Below are positions 7,429-17,279 of a stretch of DNA of 64,000 nt, piece after piece. The notes below the pieces were generated by a model. It ran no database searches. It saw only the letters and a list, made by a program, of their open reading frames with translations, and had not been told where the DNA came from. Each line of letters opens with the position of its first letter. The stretch's first letter is position 1. The stretch comes from Hyphomicrobiales bacterium. GTDB lineage: Bacteria > Pseudomonadota > Alphaproteobacteria > Rhizobiales > Phreatobacteraceae. A program made the translations under genes and the position numbers. The stretch is from assembly GCA_017304475.1 (NCBI GenBank), contig JAFKKV010000017.1:124001-188000 (forward strand), written 5' to 3'.

Positions 7429-7769
7429 GAACCGGCTCCTCGGAGCTTGCAGGCGATCATGTGGGAATGACGCGCGGATGATGAGGCGGGTTCCATCGGC
7501 CGCCGGCGGGCCGGTGCCGGCCCGCCGCCATGCGGCGCGCACATGGCAGCCGCGGCCGCCCTCGCCTATATGCCGGAAAGCCCGCCGGCCGGCGACAGCC
7601 GAACGGCCGGCCCCGGGTTCCAGCCCGGGGAATTGTCTGGTATCGGGCGCCGGCGGGACAATGTCCCGGGCATTCCGTTTCCGTTCCGTTCGCTTCCTGG
7701 CACGCTTGTGCCATGATGCGTCGAGTGATTCGGGGCGCGTCGTCTGGCCCTTTTAGACCATGGTGTGCA
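7429..7769. other. Divergent intergenic region tspO/parE with several palindromes
   Basis: This 341-bp gap has no credible gene. It contains four perfect inverted repeats: GGCGGGCCGG/CCGGCCCGCC (7505-7526), CCCCGGG/CCCGGGG (7611-7630), GGGACA/TGTCCC (7655-7667) and TGGCAC/GTGCCA (7698-7713). Some may be operators or hairpins of the parE leader. No convincing -35/-10 pair could be fixed. Confidence 0.5.
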
Positions 7770-9830
<2,061 letters not shown>

Positions 9831-9831
9831 C

Positions 9832-10359
9832 ATGCCCCGCCGTGTCGCCCTGCCCGGAATTCCGGCAGGCGCGGCGCGGGCCGCATGGCGGGACTTGGCC
9901 AGAACCTTGGCCGTCGGTCTGGCCATGGGCCTGGCGGCCCCGGCCGTCACGCCCTGGGCCACGGCGCCCGCCTCCGCCCAGGGCGCGGATCCGACCCGGA
10001 TTCTCTCCGCGCTCCCGGGCGAGGTCATGTTCGTGCGGATCGCCGGCAGCTGGGCAAGCGACGATCGCCGCGGTCCGACGCGCCTCGTCCTGATCAAGCC
10101 GTCGCCGCGCGACGAGGCCATGCGGCTCTACGTGCAGTGGCTCGCCCTCGATCCCCGCGGCAATCGCTTCAGCCTGGTCGCGACAGAGGAAATCCCCGAA
10201 ATATTCGACTGGCGAATCAAGATCGACGACTACCGCATCGAGCCGGATGCCAATGGTTCACGGGTGATCTTCGACGCCATCGTGCTCACCAACAACCAGC
10301 GGCGGACCTATGTCCTCACCGTCGGCCCGCCCGGCGATGTGATGTTCGCGGCACGCTGA
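9832..10359 (+). CDS. Conserved exported protein of unknown function
   Basis: This 175-residue protein starts two bases after the parE stop. An unusually long, arginine-bearing N-terminus is followed by a hydrophobic stretch (about residues 24-40) and ATAPASAQG, a likely signal-peptidase I site near residue 50. The mature part is beta-rich (PGEVMFVRIAGSW, TYVLTVGPPGDVMF near the end) with no motif I recognise. The repeated GDVMF/GEVMF phrase near both ends of the mature chain is curious. It was probably annotated together with parE because of transcription linkage; the function is unknown. Confidence 0.7.
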   Translation: MPRRVALPGIPAGAARAAWRDLARTLAVGLAMGLAAPAVTPWATAPASAQGADPTRILSALPGEVMFVRIAGSWASDDRRGPTRLVLIKPSPRDEAMRLYVQWLALDPRGNRFSLVATEEIPEIFDWRIKIDDYRIEPDANGSRVIFDAIVLTNNQRRTYVLTVGPPGDVMFAAR

Positions 10360-10401
10360 GGCTCATCGCTTCACGAAGATGCCTGCTGCACAAAAGGTCA
10401 G

Positions 10402-10647
10402 CCATCCTTCGAGGCTCGCACCGGAACCGCCGCAAACCCTCGCCCGCTTGCGGGAGAGGGTGGCCGCGCATAGCGAGTGCGAACGCATCTCGCGTTCGCT
10501 CGATGCTATGAGCGGCCGGGTGAGGGTTTGAAGAGGGCCGGCCTATCAGATCGCCCCGGAACGCACGTCTTGCGTCGACGCAACCACCCTCACCCGGCCG
10601 CTCCGCGGCCACCCTCTCCCGCGAAGGCGCGGGCGAGGGTTGACGCC
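10402..10647. repeat. Family B composite repeat, copy 1, with family A fragment
   Basis: This stretch takes up most of the 309-bp gap between the exported protein and the hydrolase. 10402-10420 is a fragment of family A (CCATCCTTCGAGGCTCGCA). From 10434 to 10647 runs a family B element: a left arm AACCCTCGCCCGCTTGCGGG, a variable centre, CGGCCGGGTGAGGGT, then an inverted right half with CACCCTCACCCGGCCGCTCC and a final GGGCGAGGGTTGA. Three further copies lie at about 14.5, 44.4 and 55.9 kb. Confidence 0.85.
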
Positions 10648-10668
10648 TTCCCGATTCCCGCCCCCGGC

Positions 10669-11373
10669 TCACCACGTCAGCCATTCGCCGAGCGCGGCGC
10701 TGACCGCCTCCGGGCGCTCGAGCGTCGACAGGTGGCCGCATTCCGGGACCGTCACCAGCCGTGCCCCTGGAATGGCCTCCGCCATGTCCTCCGACATGAA
10801 TGGCGGCGTCACCGCGTCGCCATCACCGACCAAGACCAGGGTCGGGCAGCCGATCGCCGCGAGCTCCGGCTGATAGTCCGGCCGGGCCAGCACGGCCTTC
10901 TGCTGGCGGATGAAGAGCTCGGGGCCGGTTTCGGTGTGCATGGCGTGGACGACAGCCTCGAGCGTGGTGTCCCGGCGCCGGGTGTCGTGCACGAGCCGGC
11001 CCCAGAGCAGCTTGTGCACCTCGTCGAAATGACCGCGCTCGGCGAATTTGATCGTCATGCCGCGGATTTCCGCGTCCTGCTCGGTATCCGGGCTCGCCCG
11101 GGTGTCGAGCAAAGCGAGCCGCGTCACCCGCTCCGGGGCTCGCCTCGCCACTTCCAGCGCGACATAGCCGCCCATGGACAGGCCGCCGAGGGCAAATTGC
11201 GGCGGCGCATCCGCCAGCAGCCGGTCGGCCATGCCGGCAATCGTCGCGTCGCGCGTGATGTCGGCGATGATCGCCTGGCTGCGCCGGCCCAGCGCCTGCA
11301 CCTGCGGCGCAAACAGCGCGGCCGTGCAGTTCAGCCCCGGCACAAGAACGAGCGGCTCACTGGCCATGATCAT
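10669..11373 (-). CDS. Alpha/beta hydrolase
   Basis: This 234-residue protein has the alpha/beta-hydrolase layout: LVLVPGLNCT (oxyanion-hole strand near the N-terminus), a nucleophile elbow GGLSMGGYVAL with the catalytic serine, a late acidic region LVGDGDAVTPP and the catalytic histidine in ECGHLSTLERPEAV. Substrate is unknown; the family includes esterases, lactonases and C-C hydrolases. The ATG at 11373 (MIMASEPL) was chosen because GAAGGA lies six bases before it. It is transcribed divergently from the RNA helicase gene and ends at a family B repeat. Confidence 0.85.
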   Translation of the reverse strand: MIMASEPLVLVPGLNCTAALFAPQVQALGRRSQAIIADITRDATIAGMADRLLADAPPQFALGGLSMGGYVALEVARRAPERVTRLALLDTRASPDTEQDAEIRGMTIKFAERGHFDEVHKLLWGRLVHDTRRRDTTLEAVVHAMHTETGPELFIRQQKAVLARPDYQPELAAIGCPTLVLVGDGDAVTPPFMSEDMAEAIPGARLVTVPECGHLSTLERPEAVSAALGEWLTW

Positions 11374-11446
11374 GCATTCCTTCACCAAGAACCATCGAAG
11401 TCGACGCAAACACACACAGTTGTACGGTTTGCACGGCTGCCCTTCA

Positions 11447-11474
11447 TTGACAATCCGGTCTCTCCGTCTATGTT
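11447..11474 (+). promoter_or_regulatory. Candidate promoter of the DEAD-box helicase gene
   Basis: TTGACA at 11447-11452 and TATGTT at 11469-11474 are separated by 16 bp in the 260-bp region between the divergent hydrolase and helicase genes. This would give a leader of about 150 nt, which is long and would suit the post-transcriptional or cold-responsive control common in RNA-helicase genes. No thermosensor fold was worked out. Confidence 0.45.
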
Positions 11475-11633
11475 GCACTGCGTCGAGGTGGCTCGCTTCA
11501 TTGCGCCTCTCGCACCGTCCGTCCGGCCTCGTGGGTTCTAGGGGCCGATCCGCGCGAAACCGTTTCGCGCCGAACGTCGCCTCATCCGTACATCAGATCC
11601 CTATCGAGTCACCCCCAAGGACACCCCCGACAC

Positions 11634-13193
11634 ATGTCGTTTTCCGAACTCGGCCTGAGCGCCAAGGTTCAAGCAGCCGTCGCCAGCGCCGGCTATACCA
11701 CCCCCACCCCGATCCAGGCCGAAGCCATCCCGCACGTTCTCGCCAGGCGCGACGTGCTGGGTATCGCCCAGACCGGCACCGGCAAGACAGCGGCCTTCAC
11801 GCTGCCCATGCTGACCATGCTGGAAGAAGGCCGGGCCCGGGCGCGCATGCCGCGCACCCTGATCCTCGAGCCGACGCGCGAGCTCGCCGCCCAGGTCGAA
11901 GAGAATTTCGTCAAATACGGCACCAATCACAAGCTCAGCGTCGCGCTGCTCATCGGCGGCGTGTCGTTCGGCGACCAGGATGCCAAGCTCACCCGCGGCG
12001 TCGACGTGCTGATCGCCACCCCCGGCCGCCTGCTCGACCATTTCGAACGCGGCCGCCTGCTGCTCACCGGTGTCGAGCTCCTGGTCATCGACGAAGCCGA
12101 CCGCATGCTCGACATGGGCTTCATCCCCGACATCGAGCGCATCTGCAAGATGGTGCCGTTCACCCGCCAGACGCTGTTCTTCACGGCCACCATGCCGCCG
12201 GAGATCCAGCGCATCACCGAGCAGTTCCTGCACAATCCGGTGAAGGTCGAGGTGTCCCGTCCGGCGTCCACCGCCGGCACGATCACCCAGAAGCTGATCA
12301 AGTCGGGCCGCAAGGATTTCGAGAAGCGCGACCTCCTGCGCAACCTCATCCGCAGTGCCGACAATTTCAAGAACGCGATCATCTTCTGCAACCGCAAGAG
12401 TGAAGTCGCGACCCTCTACAAGTCCCTGCAGAAGCACGACTTCTCGGTCACCGCCCTGCATGGCGACATGGACCAGCGGGCGCGCATGCAGGCGCTCGCC
12501 TCGTTCCGCGACGGCTCCATTCAATTGCTCGTCGCCTCCGACGTGGCCGCCCGCGGGCTCGATATTCCCGATGTCAGCCACGTCTTCAACTACGACACGC
12601 CGCATCACCCGGAAGACTATGTCCATCGCATCGGCCGCACCGGCCGCGCCGGCCGCCTCGGCACCGCGATCACCATCGTCACGCCGGAGGACATGAAATC
12701 ACTGTCGGCGATCGAGAAGCTGATCGGCCAGCCGATCGGCTGGGAAGGCGCCCCGGTCTCAGCGGAGGACGCCACCGAAGCGCGGCGTGAGCGCCGTAGC
12801 GAAGGTGGACGTGGCGAAGGTGGACGTGGCGAGAGCGGCCGCGGCGAGAGCGGCCGTGGTCGCCGCAGCATCGGCACCTCGCGCGGCGAAGCCCGCGGCG
12901 GTGACGAGCGCCCGGCGCGCCGCGAAAAGGCCGCTTCCGCCGAAGACCGTCCCGCGCGCCGCGAAACCGCGGCCCGGCCGGTGGAGGATCGGCCGGCGCG
13001 CCGTGACGACCGCCCGGCCCAGGCAGAAGCCCGCCCGGCCGCGCGGGCCGAACGCCCCGCCCGTTCCCAGGGCGGCCCGCGCCCGGTGTCATCAGGCGGA
13101 CGCCCGCCGCAGCGCCCGGACCTCTCGGACGAAGCCGATGTCTCGCATCTGCCTCAATTCCTGCTTCGCCCGATAACTTTCAAGTCCAGATAA
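11634..13193 (+). CDS. DEAD-box ATP-dependent RNA helicase, RhlE-like
   Basis: This 519-residue RNA helicase unwinds RNA duplexes in ribosome assembly or mRNA decay. Motifs appear in order: Q motif PTPIQAEAIP, Walker A AQTGTGKT, PTRELA, DEAD in VIDEADRMLDMGF, a TAT motif in FTATMPPE (SAT in most members), RGLDIPDVSHVFNYD and HRIGRTGRAGR. The helicase core ends near residue 375. The remaining ~140 residues form a low-complexity basic tail with GEGGR/GESGR pentads and RPARRE repeats, likely an RNA-binding extension. RhlE-type proteins in Hyphomicrobiales often carry such tails. Confidence 0.93.
   Translation: MSFSELGLSAKVQAAVASAGYTTPTPIQAEAIPHVLARRDVLGIAQTGTGKTAAFTLPMLTMLEEGRARARMPRTLILEPTRELAAQVEENFVKYGTNHKLSVALLIGGVSFGDQDAKLTRGVDVLIATPGRLLDHFERGRLLLTGVELLVIDEADRMLDMGFIPDIERICKMVPFTRQTLFFTATMPPEIQRITEQFLHNPVKVEVSRPASTAGTITQKLIKSGRKDFEKRDLLRNLIRSADNFKNAIIFCNRKSEVATLYKSLQKHDFSVTALHGDMDQRARMQALASFRDGSIQLLVASDVAARGLDIPDVSHVFNYDTPHHPEDYVHRIGRTGRAGRLGTAITIVTPEDMKSLSAIEKLIGQPIGWEGAPVSAEDATEARRERRSEGGRGEGGRGESGRGESGRGRRSIGTSRGEARGGDERPARREKAASAEDRPARRETAARPVEDRPARRDDRPAQAEARPAARAERPARSQGGPRPVSSGGRPPQRPDLSDEADVSHLPQFLLRPITFKSR
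12800..12862 (+). repeat. 15-bp tandem repeat coding for Arg/Gly/Glu pentads
   Basis: Within the helicase tail four near-identical 15-bp units encode GEGGR, GEGGR, GESGR and GESGR. The first two units (GGTGGACGTGGCGAA) and the last two (GAGAGCGGCCGCGGC type) are pairwise almost identical, which suggests recent slippage expansion. Confidence 0.75.
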
Positions 13194-13203
13194 CCTTTGC
13201 GAA

Positions 13204-13221
13204 GCCCGGTTTTTACCGGGC
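13204..13221 (+). terminator. Weak terminator-like hairpin after the helicase gene
   Basis: GCCCGG and CCGGGC form a 6-bp stem around the loop TTTTTA, 11 bp after the helicase stop codon. There is no U-tract after the stem, so it is at best a weak intrinsic terminator. Confidence 0.4.
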
Positions 13222-13262
13222 ATTCAGCATTACCTTGTTAGCGTGCCGGCCAGAAATCTCGA

Positions 13263-13282
13263 GGACGTGCTCAGGCACGTCC
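13263..13282 (+). promoter_or_regulatory. 8-bp hairpin in front of the GGDEF gene
   Basis: GGACGTGC TCAG GCACGTCC is a perfect 8-bp stem with a tetraloop, followed by TTATT, ending 25 bp before the GGDEF start codon. It may be a second terminator for the helicase transcript or a 5' untranslated structure of the diguanylate cyclase mRNA. It cannot be decided from sequence. Confidence 0.45.
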
Positions 13283-13307
13283 TTATTCCCAGTAGGGACG
13301 GCTGTTC

Positions 13308-14372
13308 ATGTTTGACCGCAGTGACGATATCGATCGCACGCATGCATTCGGCGATCTCGCATTTGGTCAGATCAAGGGCCGCAAACTGGCCGCCATCCCG
13401 CGCAATTACGAAATCTGGTTCATCTACGCTTCCGGCTATCACACCGACCTGTCGGATGCGGTCAATACGATGCTGTCCGAGCACGGCACGATCGACCAGG
13501 ACCAGCTCGACACCATCTACGACACCTATCTCTCGCCCAATCGCCTGACCGACAAGATCGACGTCGTCGGCAATCGCGTCATGGACGAGATCGAAGGCGT
13601 CATGCGGATGATCGATTCCGCCGCCGGACAGGCGACCGCCTATGGCCATGATCTGGCCGGCGCCACCGCAAAACTTGCCGCCGACGCCTCGACCGACGGC
13701 GTCAGGACGATCATCGAGACTCTGGTACGCTCGACCCGCGAGATCGAGGCCAACAACAAGGCGCTCGAGCAACGCCTGAAGGCTTCTCACAGCGAAATCA
13801 AGCAGTTGCAGGACAATCTTGATGCCGTTCGTACAGAATCGCTGACCGATCCGCTGACCTCGCTCGGCAACCGCAAATTCTATGACCAGGCCATCACCAA
13901 GGCGGTGGCGCTGGCGCAGAAATCCGGTACGCCGCTGGCCCTGCTGATCAGCGACATCGACAATTTCAAGAAGTTCAACGACACGTTCGGCCACCTCACC
14001 GGCGACCAGGTGCTGCGCCTGGTCGCGCTCTCGGTGAAGCAGAACGTCAAGGGACACGACCTCGCCTGCCGTTATGGCGGCGAGGAATTCGCCATCATCC
14101 TGCCGGACACCTCGTTGCGCGCCGCGGTCACCGTGGCCGAGCATATCCGCCGCGCCGTCATGACCAAGGAACTGATCAAGCGCTCGACCAGCGAGAATCT
14201 CGGCCGCATCACGGTCTCGCTCGGCGTCGCCATGTTCCACCCCGGCGACACCGCGGCAACCCTCTACGAGCGCGCCGACCAGTGCCTCTATGCCGCCAAG
14301 CGCAACGGCCGCAACCGCGTCGTCTGCGAGACCGATGCGGAGGCCGACCGGGCCCGCTCGAAGGTCGCGTGA
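13308..14372 (+). CDS. GGDEF domain diguanylate cyclase
   Basis: This 354-residue protein should make cyclic di-GMP from two GTP. The N-terminal ~170 residues are helical, with no recognised sensor and no membrane helix, and end in a coiled-coil linker (EIEANNKALEQRLKASHSEIKQ region). The GGDEF domain starts at DPLTSLGNRKFYD. The active-site loop is GGEEF at residues 257-261, a permitted variant. The product-inhibition I-site position, RxxD five residues earlier, reads KGHD, so allosteric feedback is probably weakened. It is a soluble cytoplasmic enzyme, monocistronic, and converges on the tfoX gene through a family B repeat. Confidence 0.92.
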   Translation: MFDRSDDIDRTHAFGDLAFGQIKGRKLAAIPRNYEIWFIYASGYHTDLSDAVNTMLSEHGTIDQDQLDTIYDTYLSPNRLTDKIDVVGNRVMDEIEGVMRMIDSAAGQATAYGHDLAGATAKLAADASTDGVRTIIETLVRSTREIEANNKALEQRLKASHSEIKQLQDNLDAVRTESLTDPLTSLGNRKFYDQAITKAVALAQKSGTPLALLISDIDNFKKFNDTFGHLTGDQVLRLVALSVKQNVKGHDLACRYGGEEFAIILPDTSLRAAVTVAEHIRRAVMTKELIKRSTSENLGRITVSLGVAMFHPGDTAATLYERADQCLYAAKRNGRNRVVCETDAEADRARSKVA

Positions 14373-14375
14373 GCG

Positions 14376-14669
14376 GCGAATGGCGAACAGCGAATAGCGA
14401 ATAGCGGCGAAGCTGATCGCGCCGTGCGCGTAAACCCTCGCCCGCTTGCGGGAGAGGGTGGCGGCGGAGCCGCCGGGTGAGGGTCTGAGACAGGCCGGCC
14501 CATCAGTTCCAGCGCGAACGCATTGATAGCGCCGACGCGGCCACCCTCACCCGGCCGCTGCCGCGGCCACCCTCTCCCACGCAGACGTGGGCGAGGGTTG
14601 ATGCGCCGCCGGGCGCGGCATCATCCCCATTCGCTATTCGCTATTCGCCACTCGCTATTCGCTCTTCGC
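14376..14669. repeat. Family B composite repeat, copy 2, with GCGAATA flanks
   Basis: This copy fills the space between the convergent GGDEF and tfoX genes. The core (about 14432-14609) has the same arms as copy 1 (AACCCTCGCCCGCTTGCGGG ... GGGCGAGGGTTGATGCG). On each side lie short tandem units, GCGAATAGCGAATAGCG on the left and the inverted CATTCGCTATTCGCTATTCG on the right, so the whole is a nested palindrome of nearly 300 bp. The right flank runs into the 3' end of the tfoX-domain gene and supplies its TAG stop codon. Confidence 0.85.
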
Positions 14670-15029
14670 CCGCTTCTTCTTCGCCGCCGGCTTCCTCGCC
14701 GCCGCGCGCAGGGCGGCGCTCCAAGCGTAACCGGCCCAGCGCCGGACACTGTCCTCGTCGTCGAAACAGGCCTCCGGCATGCGCCGGTAGTTCATCGGCA
14801 TCTGCTTGCCGGCCTTGGTCTCGTAGACGAACAGCTCCAGCCCTTCGGCGGCGAAATGGCCATCCGTCTCGGCATCCGACTTCAGATAGATCACGCCGTC
14901 ATCGACCAGGGCGAACATCAGCCCCTCGCGCATGATCCCCTGCCCGCCGAACATGGCGCGCACCGAAATGGTCGCGAAAGGCTGGAACAGGTCTTTCAGG
15001 AAATCCGGGTCGAGCAGGCTGCCCGGCAT
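14655..15029 (-). CDS. TfoX N-terminal domain-containing protein
   Basis: This 124-residue protein has the TfoX_N fold signature: FATISVRAMFGGQGIMREGLMFALV near the start and YLKSD, then a helical C-terminus ending in a Lys/Ala-rich tail (RKPAAKKKRAKSE). TfoX/Sxy proteins activate competence genes in gammaproteobacteria; stand-alone N-terminal domains are of unknown function. Its ATG shares a base with the sufA stop (TGATG), so it is translationally coupled as the last gene of the SUF operon. The last codons and the stop lie within the family B repeat flank. Confidence 0.82.
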   Translation of the reverse strand: MPGSLLDPDFLKDLFQPFATISVRAMFGGQGIMREGLMFALVDDGVIYLKSDAETDGHFAAEGLELFVYETKAGKQMPMNYRRMPEACFDDEDSVRRWAGYAWSAALRAAARKPAAKKKRAKSE

Positions 15030-15406
15030 CAGGAGGCGCCGAGCGCTTCCGGGGCGGCGGGCTTCAGGGCGATGGATTCGCCGCAGCCGCAGGCCGATGT
15101 CTGGTTCGGATTGTTGAACACGAACCTGGCGGCCATCTTGTCGGTCACATAGTCCATTTCGGTGCCGAGCAGGTAGAGCACCGCCTTGGCGTCGATGAAC
15201 ACGCGCACGCCCTTGTCCTCGACGATCTCGTCGAACTTGGCCGGACCGTCGATGAACTCCATCGTATATTCCATGCCGGCGCAGCCGCCCTTCTTGATGC
15301 CGACGCGCAGGCCAGCCTCGGGCTTGTCGGCGCTCGCCATCAGCGCTCTCACGCGATCGGCTGCGGCATCGGTCAGGCGCATGGCCTGCATTTTCGGTAG
15401 CGGCAT
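15029..15406 (-). CDS. sufA: A-type Fe-S carrier protein, SufA/IscA family
   Basis: This 125-residue HesB/IscA-family protein carries or delivers Fe-S clusters made by the SufBCD scaffold. The three conserved cysteines are in GGCAGMEY and the CGCGES motif near the C-terminus, the arrangement of IscA/SufA/ErpA proteins. Its place in the operon favours the SufA role, but ErpA-like function cannot be excluded. It is 117 bp downstream of sufT and is coupled to the tfoX-domain gene by a TGATG overlap. Confidence 0.88.
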   Translation of the reverse strand: MPLPKMQAMRLTDAAADRVRALMASADKPEAGLRVGIKKGGCAGMEYTMEFIDGPAKFDEIVEDKGVRVFIDAKAVLYLLGTEMDYVTDKMAARFVFNNPNQTSACGCGESIALKPAAPEALGAS

Positions 15407-15523
15407 GGTCCACGTCTCCGAGACGAACCGGGTTCAAGGCCCGGCGTCCAAAGCATCACCGTATCAATATAATCATGGCCGGCACGAAGTTAAATCCTGG
15501 TGAGCCGGCCGAAAATGGCCGGG

Positions 15524-15895
15524 TCACCACATGTTGAGGGCGACGCGCGCCTCGTCCGACATGCGGCTCTGATCCCAGGGCGGGTCGAAGGTCAGCGTCA
15601 CCTTGCACTCGGCGATGCCGGGCACGGAGGCCACCGCATTCTCGACCATGCCGGGCAACTCGGCCGCCGACGGGCAGGACGGCGAGGTCAGCGTCATGTC
15701 GATCGCCACCTTGCGGTTGTCGTCGATATCGACGCGATAGATCAGGCCGAGTTCGTAGATGTCGGAAGGGATTTCCGGGTCGTAGACCGACTTCATCGCC
15801 GCGACGATGTCATCGGTCAGGCGATCGAGCTCTTCCGGCGGAATGGCTGCGGCATCTCCGGCAACCGTCGTATTGAGCGTCTGGGTATCGTCCAT
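15524..15895 (-). CDS. sufT: SUF system maturation protein SufT (MIP18/DUF59 domain)
   Basis: This 123-residue protein has a MIP18/DUF59 domain (DPEIPSDIYELGLIYRV, LTSPSCPSAAELP with the conserved cysteine, KVTLTFDPPWDQSRM). SufT proteins assist maturation of Fe-S enzymes under high demand. The N-terminal ~25 residues are variable. The start at 15895 lacks a strong Shine-Dalgarno sequence; an in-frame start at 15952 would add a poorly conserved leader. It is encoded between sufS and sufA. Confidence 0.88.
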   Translation of the reverse strand: MDDTQTLNTTVAGDAAAIPPEELDRLTDDIVAAMKSVYDPEIPSDIYELGLIYRVDIDDNRKVAIDMTLTSPSCPSAAELPGMVENAVASVPGIAECKVTLTFDPPWDQSRMSDEARVALNMW

Positions 15896-16020
15896 AGGGG
15901 TCAAGGTCCCTGTTCGGAGGTTCAGGCGAGGCAGGTCGAGCCTCACCGACAAGAACCCGCGAAAGTCACATAATGCCGCCGGGCTTCCATTTCAAATGGA
16001 ACCGCCCGGGGCAGAACCGA

Positions 16021-17271
16021 TCAGCCGAACATATTCTGGGCTTTGATGAGGGCCTCGGCAAGGCGATCGACCTCGTCATGGGTGTTGTACAGCGCGAAAG
16101 AGGCCCGGCAGGTCGAGGTCACGCCGAAGCGCTGCAACAGCGGCATGGCGCAATGGGTGCCGGCGCGCACCGCCACGCCGTATCGGTCGATCACGGTCGC
16201 GACGTCATGGGCATGGGCGCCCTTCATCTCGAAGGAGACGATGGCGCCCTTGTCGCGGGCATGGCCGAAAATGCGCAGCGAATTGATCGCACCGAGCCGC
16301 TCATGGGCATAGCGCACCAGCGCGTCCTCATGGGCCCGGATGCGGTCGCGGCCGATCGACATCATATAGTCGAGCGCCTGGCCGAGCCCGATCGCCTGGA
16401 CGATGGCCGGCGTGCCGGCCTCGAAGCGGTGCGGCGGGTCGTTATAGGTCACCGTATCCATGGTGACGACATTGATCATCTCGCCGCCGCCATTGAACGG
16501 CGGCATGCGCTCCAGGTGTTCTTTCTTGCCGTAAAGCACGCCGATGCCGGTCGGCCCATAGACCTTGTGGCCGGTGAACACGTAGAAGTCGGCGTCGAGG
16601 TCCTGCACGTCGACATCCATGTGGACGGCGGCCTGCGAGCCGTCGACCAGCACGGGAATGCCGCGGGCATGGGCCAGCCGGATCGCTTCCTTGATCGGCA
16701 CGACGGTGCCGAGCGCGTTCGACATATGGGTCAGCGCCACCATCTTGACGCGCGGGCCGAGCAGCTTCTCGAACTCCTCGATGAGGAAATTGCCCTCATC
16801 GTCGATCGGCGCCCAGACCAGCTTGGCGCCGCGCCGCTCGCGGTGGAAATGCCAGGGCACGATATTGGAGTGATGCTCCATGATCGAGACGACGATCTCG
16901 TCGCCCTCGCCGATCACCATGCCGCCGAAGGAGGCCGCCGCCAGGTTGATCGCCTCGCTGGCATTGCGGGTGAAGATGATCTGTTCGGTCGACGGCGCAT
17001 TCAGGAAGGCGCGCACGGTCTCGCGCGCGGCCTCATAGGCCTCGGTCGCGGCATTGGCCAGGAAATGCAGGCCGCGGTGGACATTGGAATATTCGGTCTC
17101 GTAGGCGCGCTTGATCCGCTCGATCACCGCGCTCGGCTTCTGCGCCGAGGCCGCATTGTCGAGATAGACCAGATCCTGGCCATAGGGCTTCAGCGCCAGC
17201 GCCGGAAAATCCTTGCGGATCAGATCGACGTCATAGCCGCCATTGGCGACGGCGGGATGCTGCTTGCCCAT
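16021..17271 (-). CDS. sufS: Cysteine desulfurase SufS
   Basis: This 416-residue class II desulfurase takes sulfur from cysteine as a persulfide for Fe-S assembly, using PLP. It shows the SufS pattern: YLDNAASAQKP, NVHRGLHFLANAAT, the PLP-binding lysine in FTGHKVYGP, and the catalytic cysteine near residue 374 in RAGTHCAMPLLQRFG, with the short loop that marks class II. The ATG at 17271 lies eight bases after the sufD stop. No sufE gene is visible in the window. Confidence 0.95.
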   Translation of the reverse strand: MGKQHPAVANGGYDVDLIRKDFPALALKPYGQDLVYLDNAASAQKPSAVIERIKRAYETEYSNVHRGLHFLANAATEAYEAARETVRAFLNAPSTEQIIFTRNASEAINLAAASFGGMVIGEGDEIVVSIMEHHSNIVPWHFHRERRGAKLVWAPIDDEGNFLIEEFEKLLGPRVKMVALTHMSNALGTVVPIKEAIRLAHARGIPVLVDGSQAAVHMDVDVQDLDADFYVFTGHKVYGPTGIGVLYGKKEHLERMPPFNGGGEMINVVTMDTVTYNDPPHRFEAGTPAIVQAIGLGQALDYMMSIGRDRIRAHEDALVRYAHERLGAINSLRIFGHARDKGAIVSFEMKGAHAHDVATVIDRYGVAVRAGTHCAMPLLQRFGVTSTCRASFALYNTHDEVDRLAEALIKAQNMFG

Positions 17272-17279
17272 GGCCCCGG

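Noticed and set aside
7698-7713. TGGCACGCTTGTGCCA as a sigma-54 promoter
   Set aside because: The -12 element TTGCW is not at the required distance; the sequence is simply a 6-bp inverted repeat with a 4-base loop.
13240-13548. Short plus-strand ORF starting at 13243 ahead of the GGDEF gene
   Set aside because: It is out of frame with the GGDEF gene, crosses the 8-bp hairpin and encodes no known domain.
15420-15450. GGGTTCAAGGCCC resembling a tRNA T-arm upstream of sufA
   Set aside because: No acceptor, D or anticodon stems can be drawn around it on either strand.
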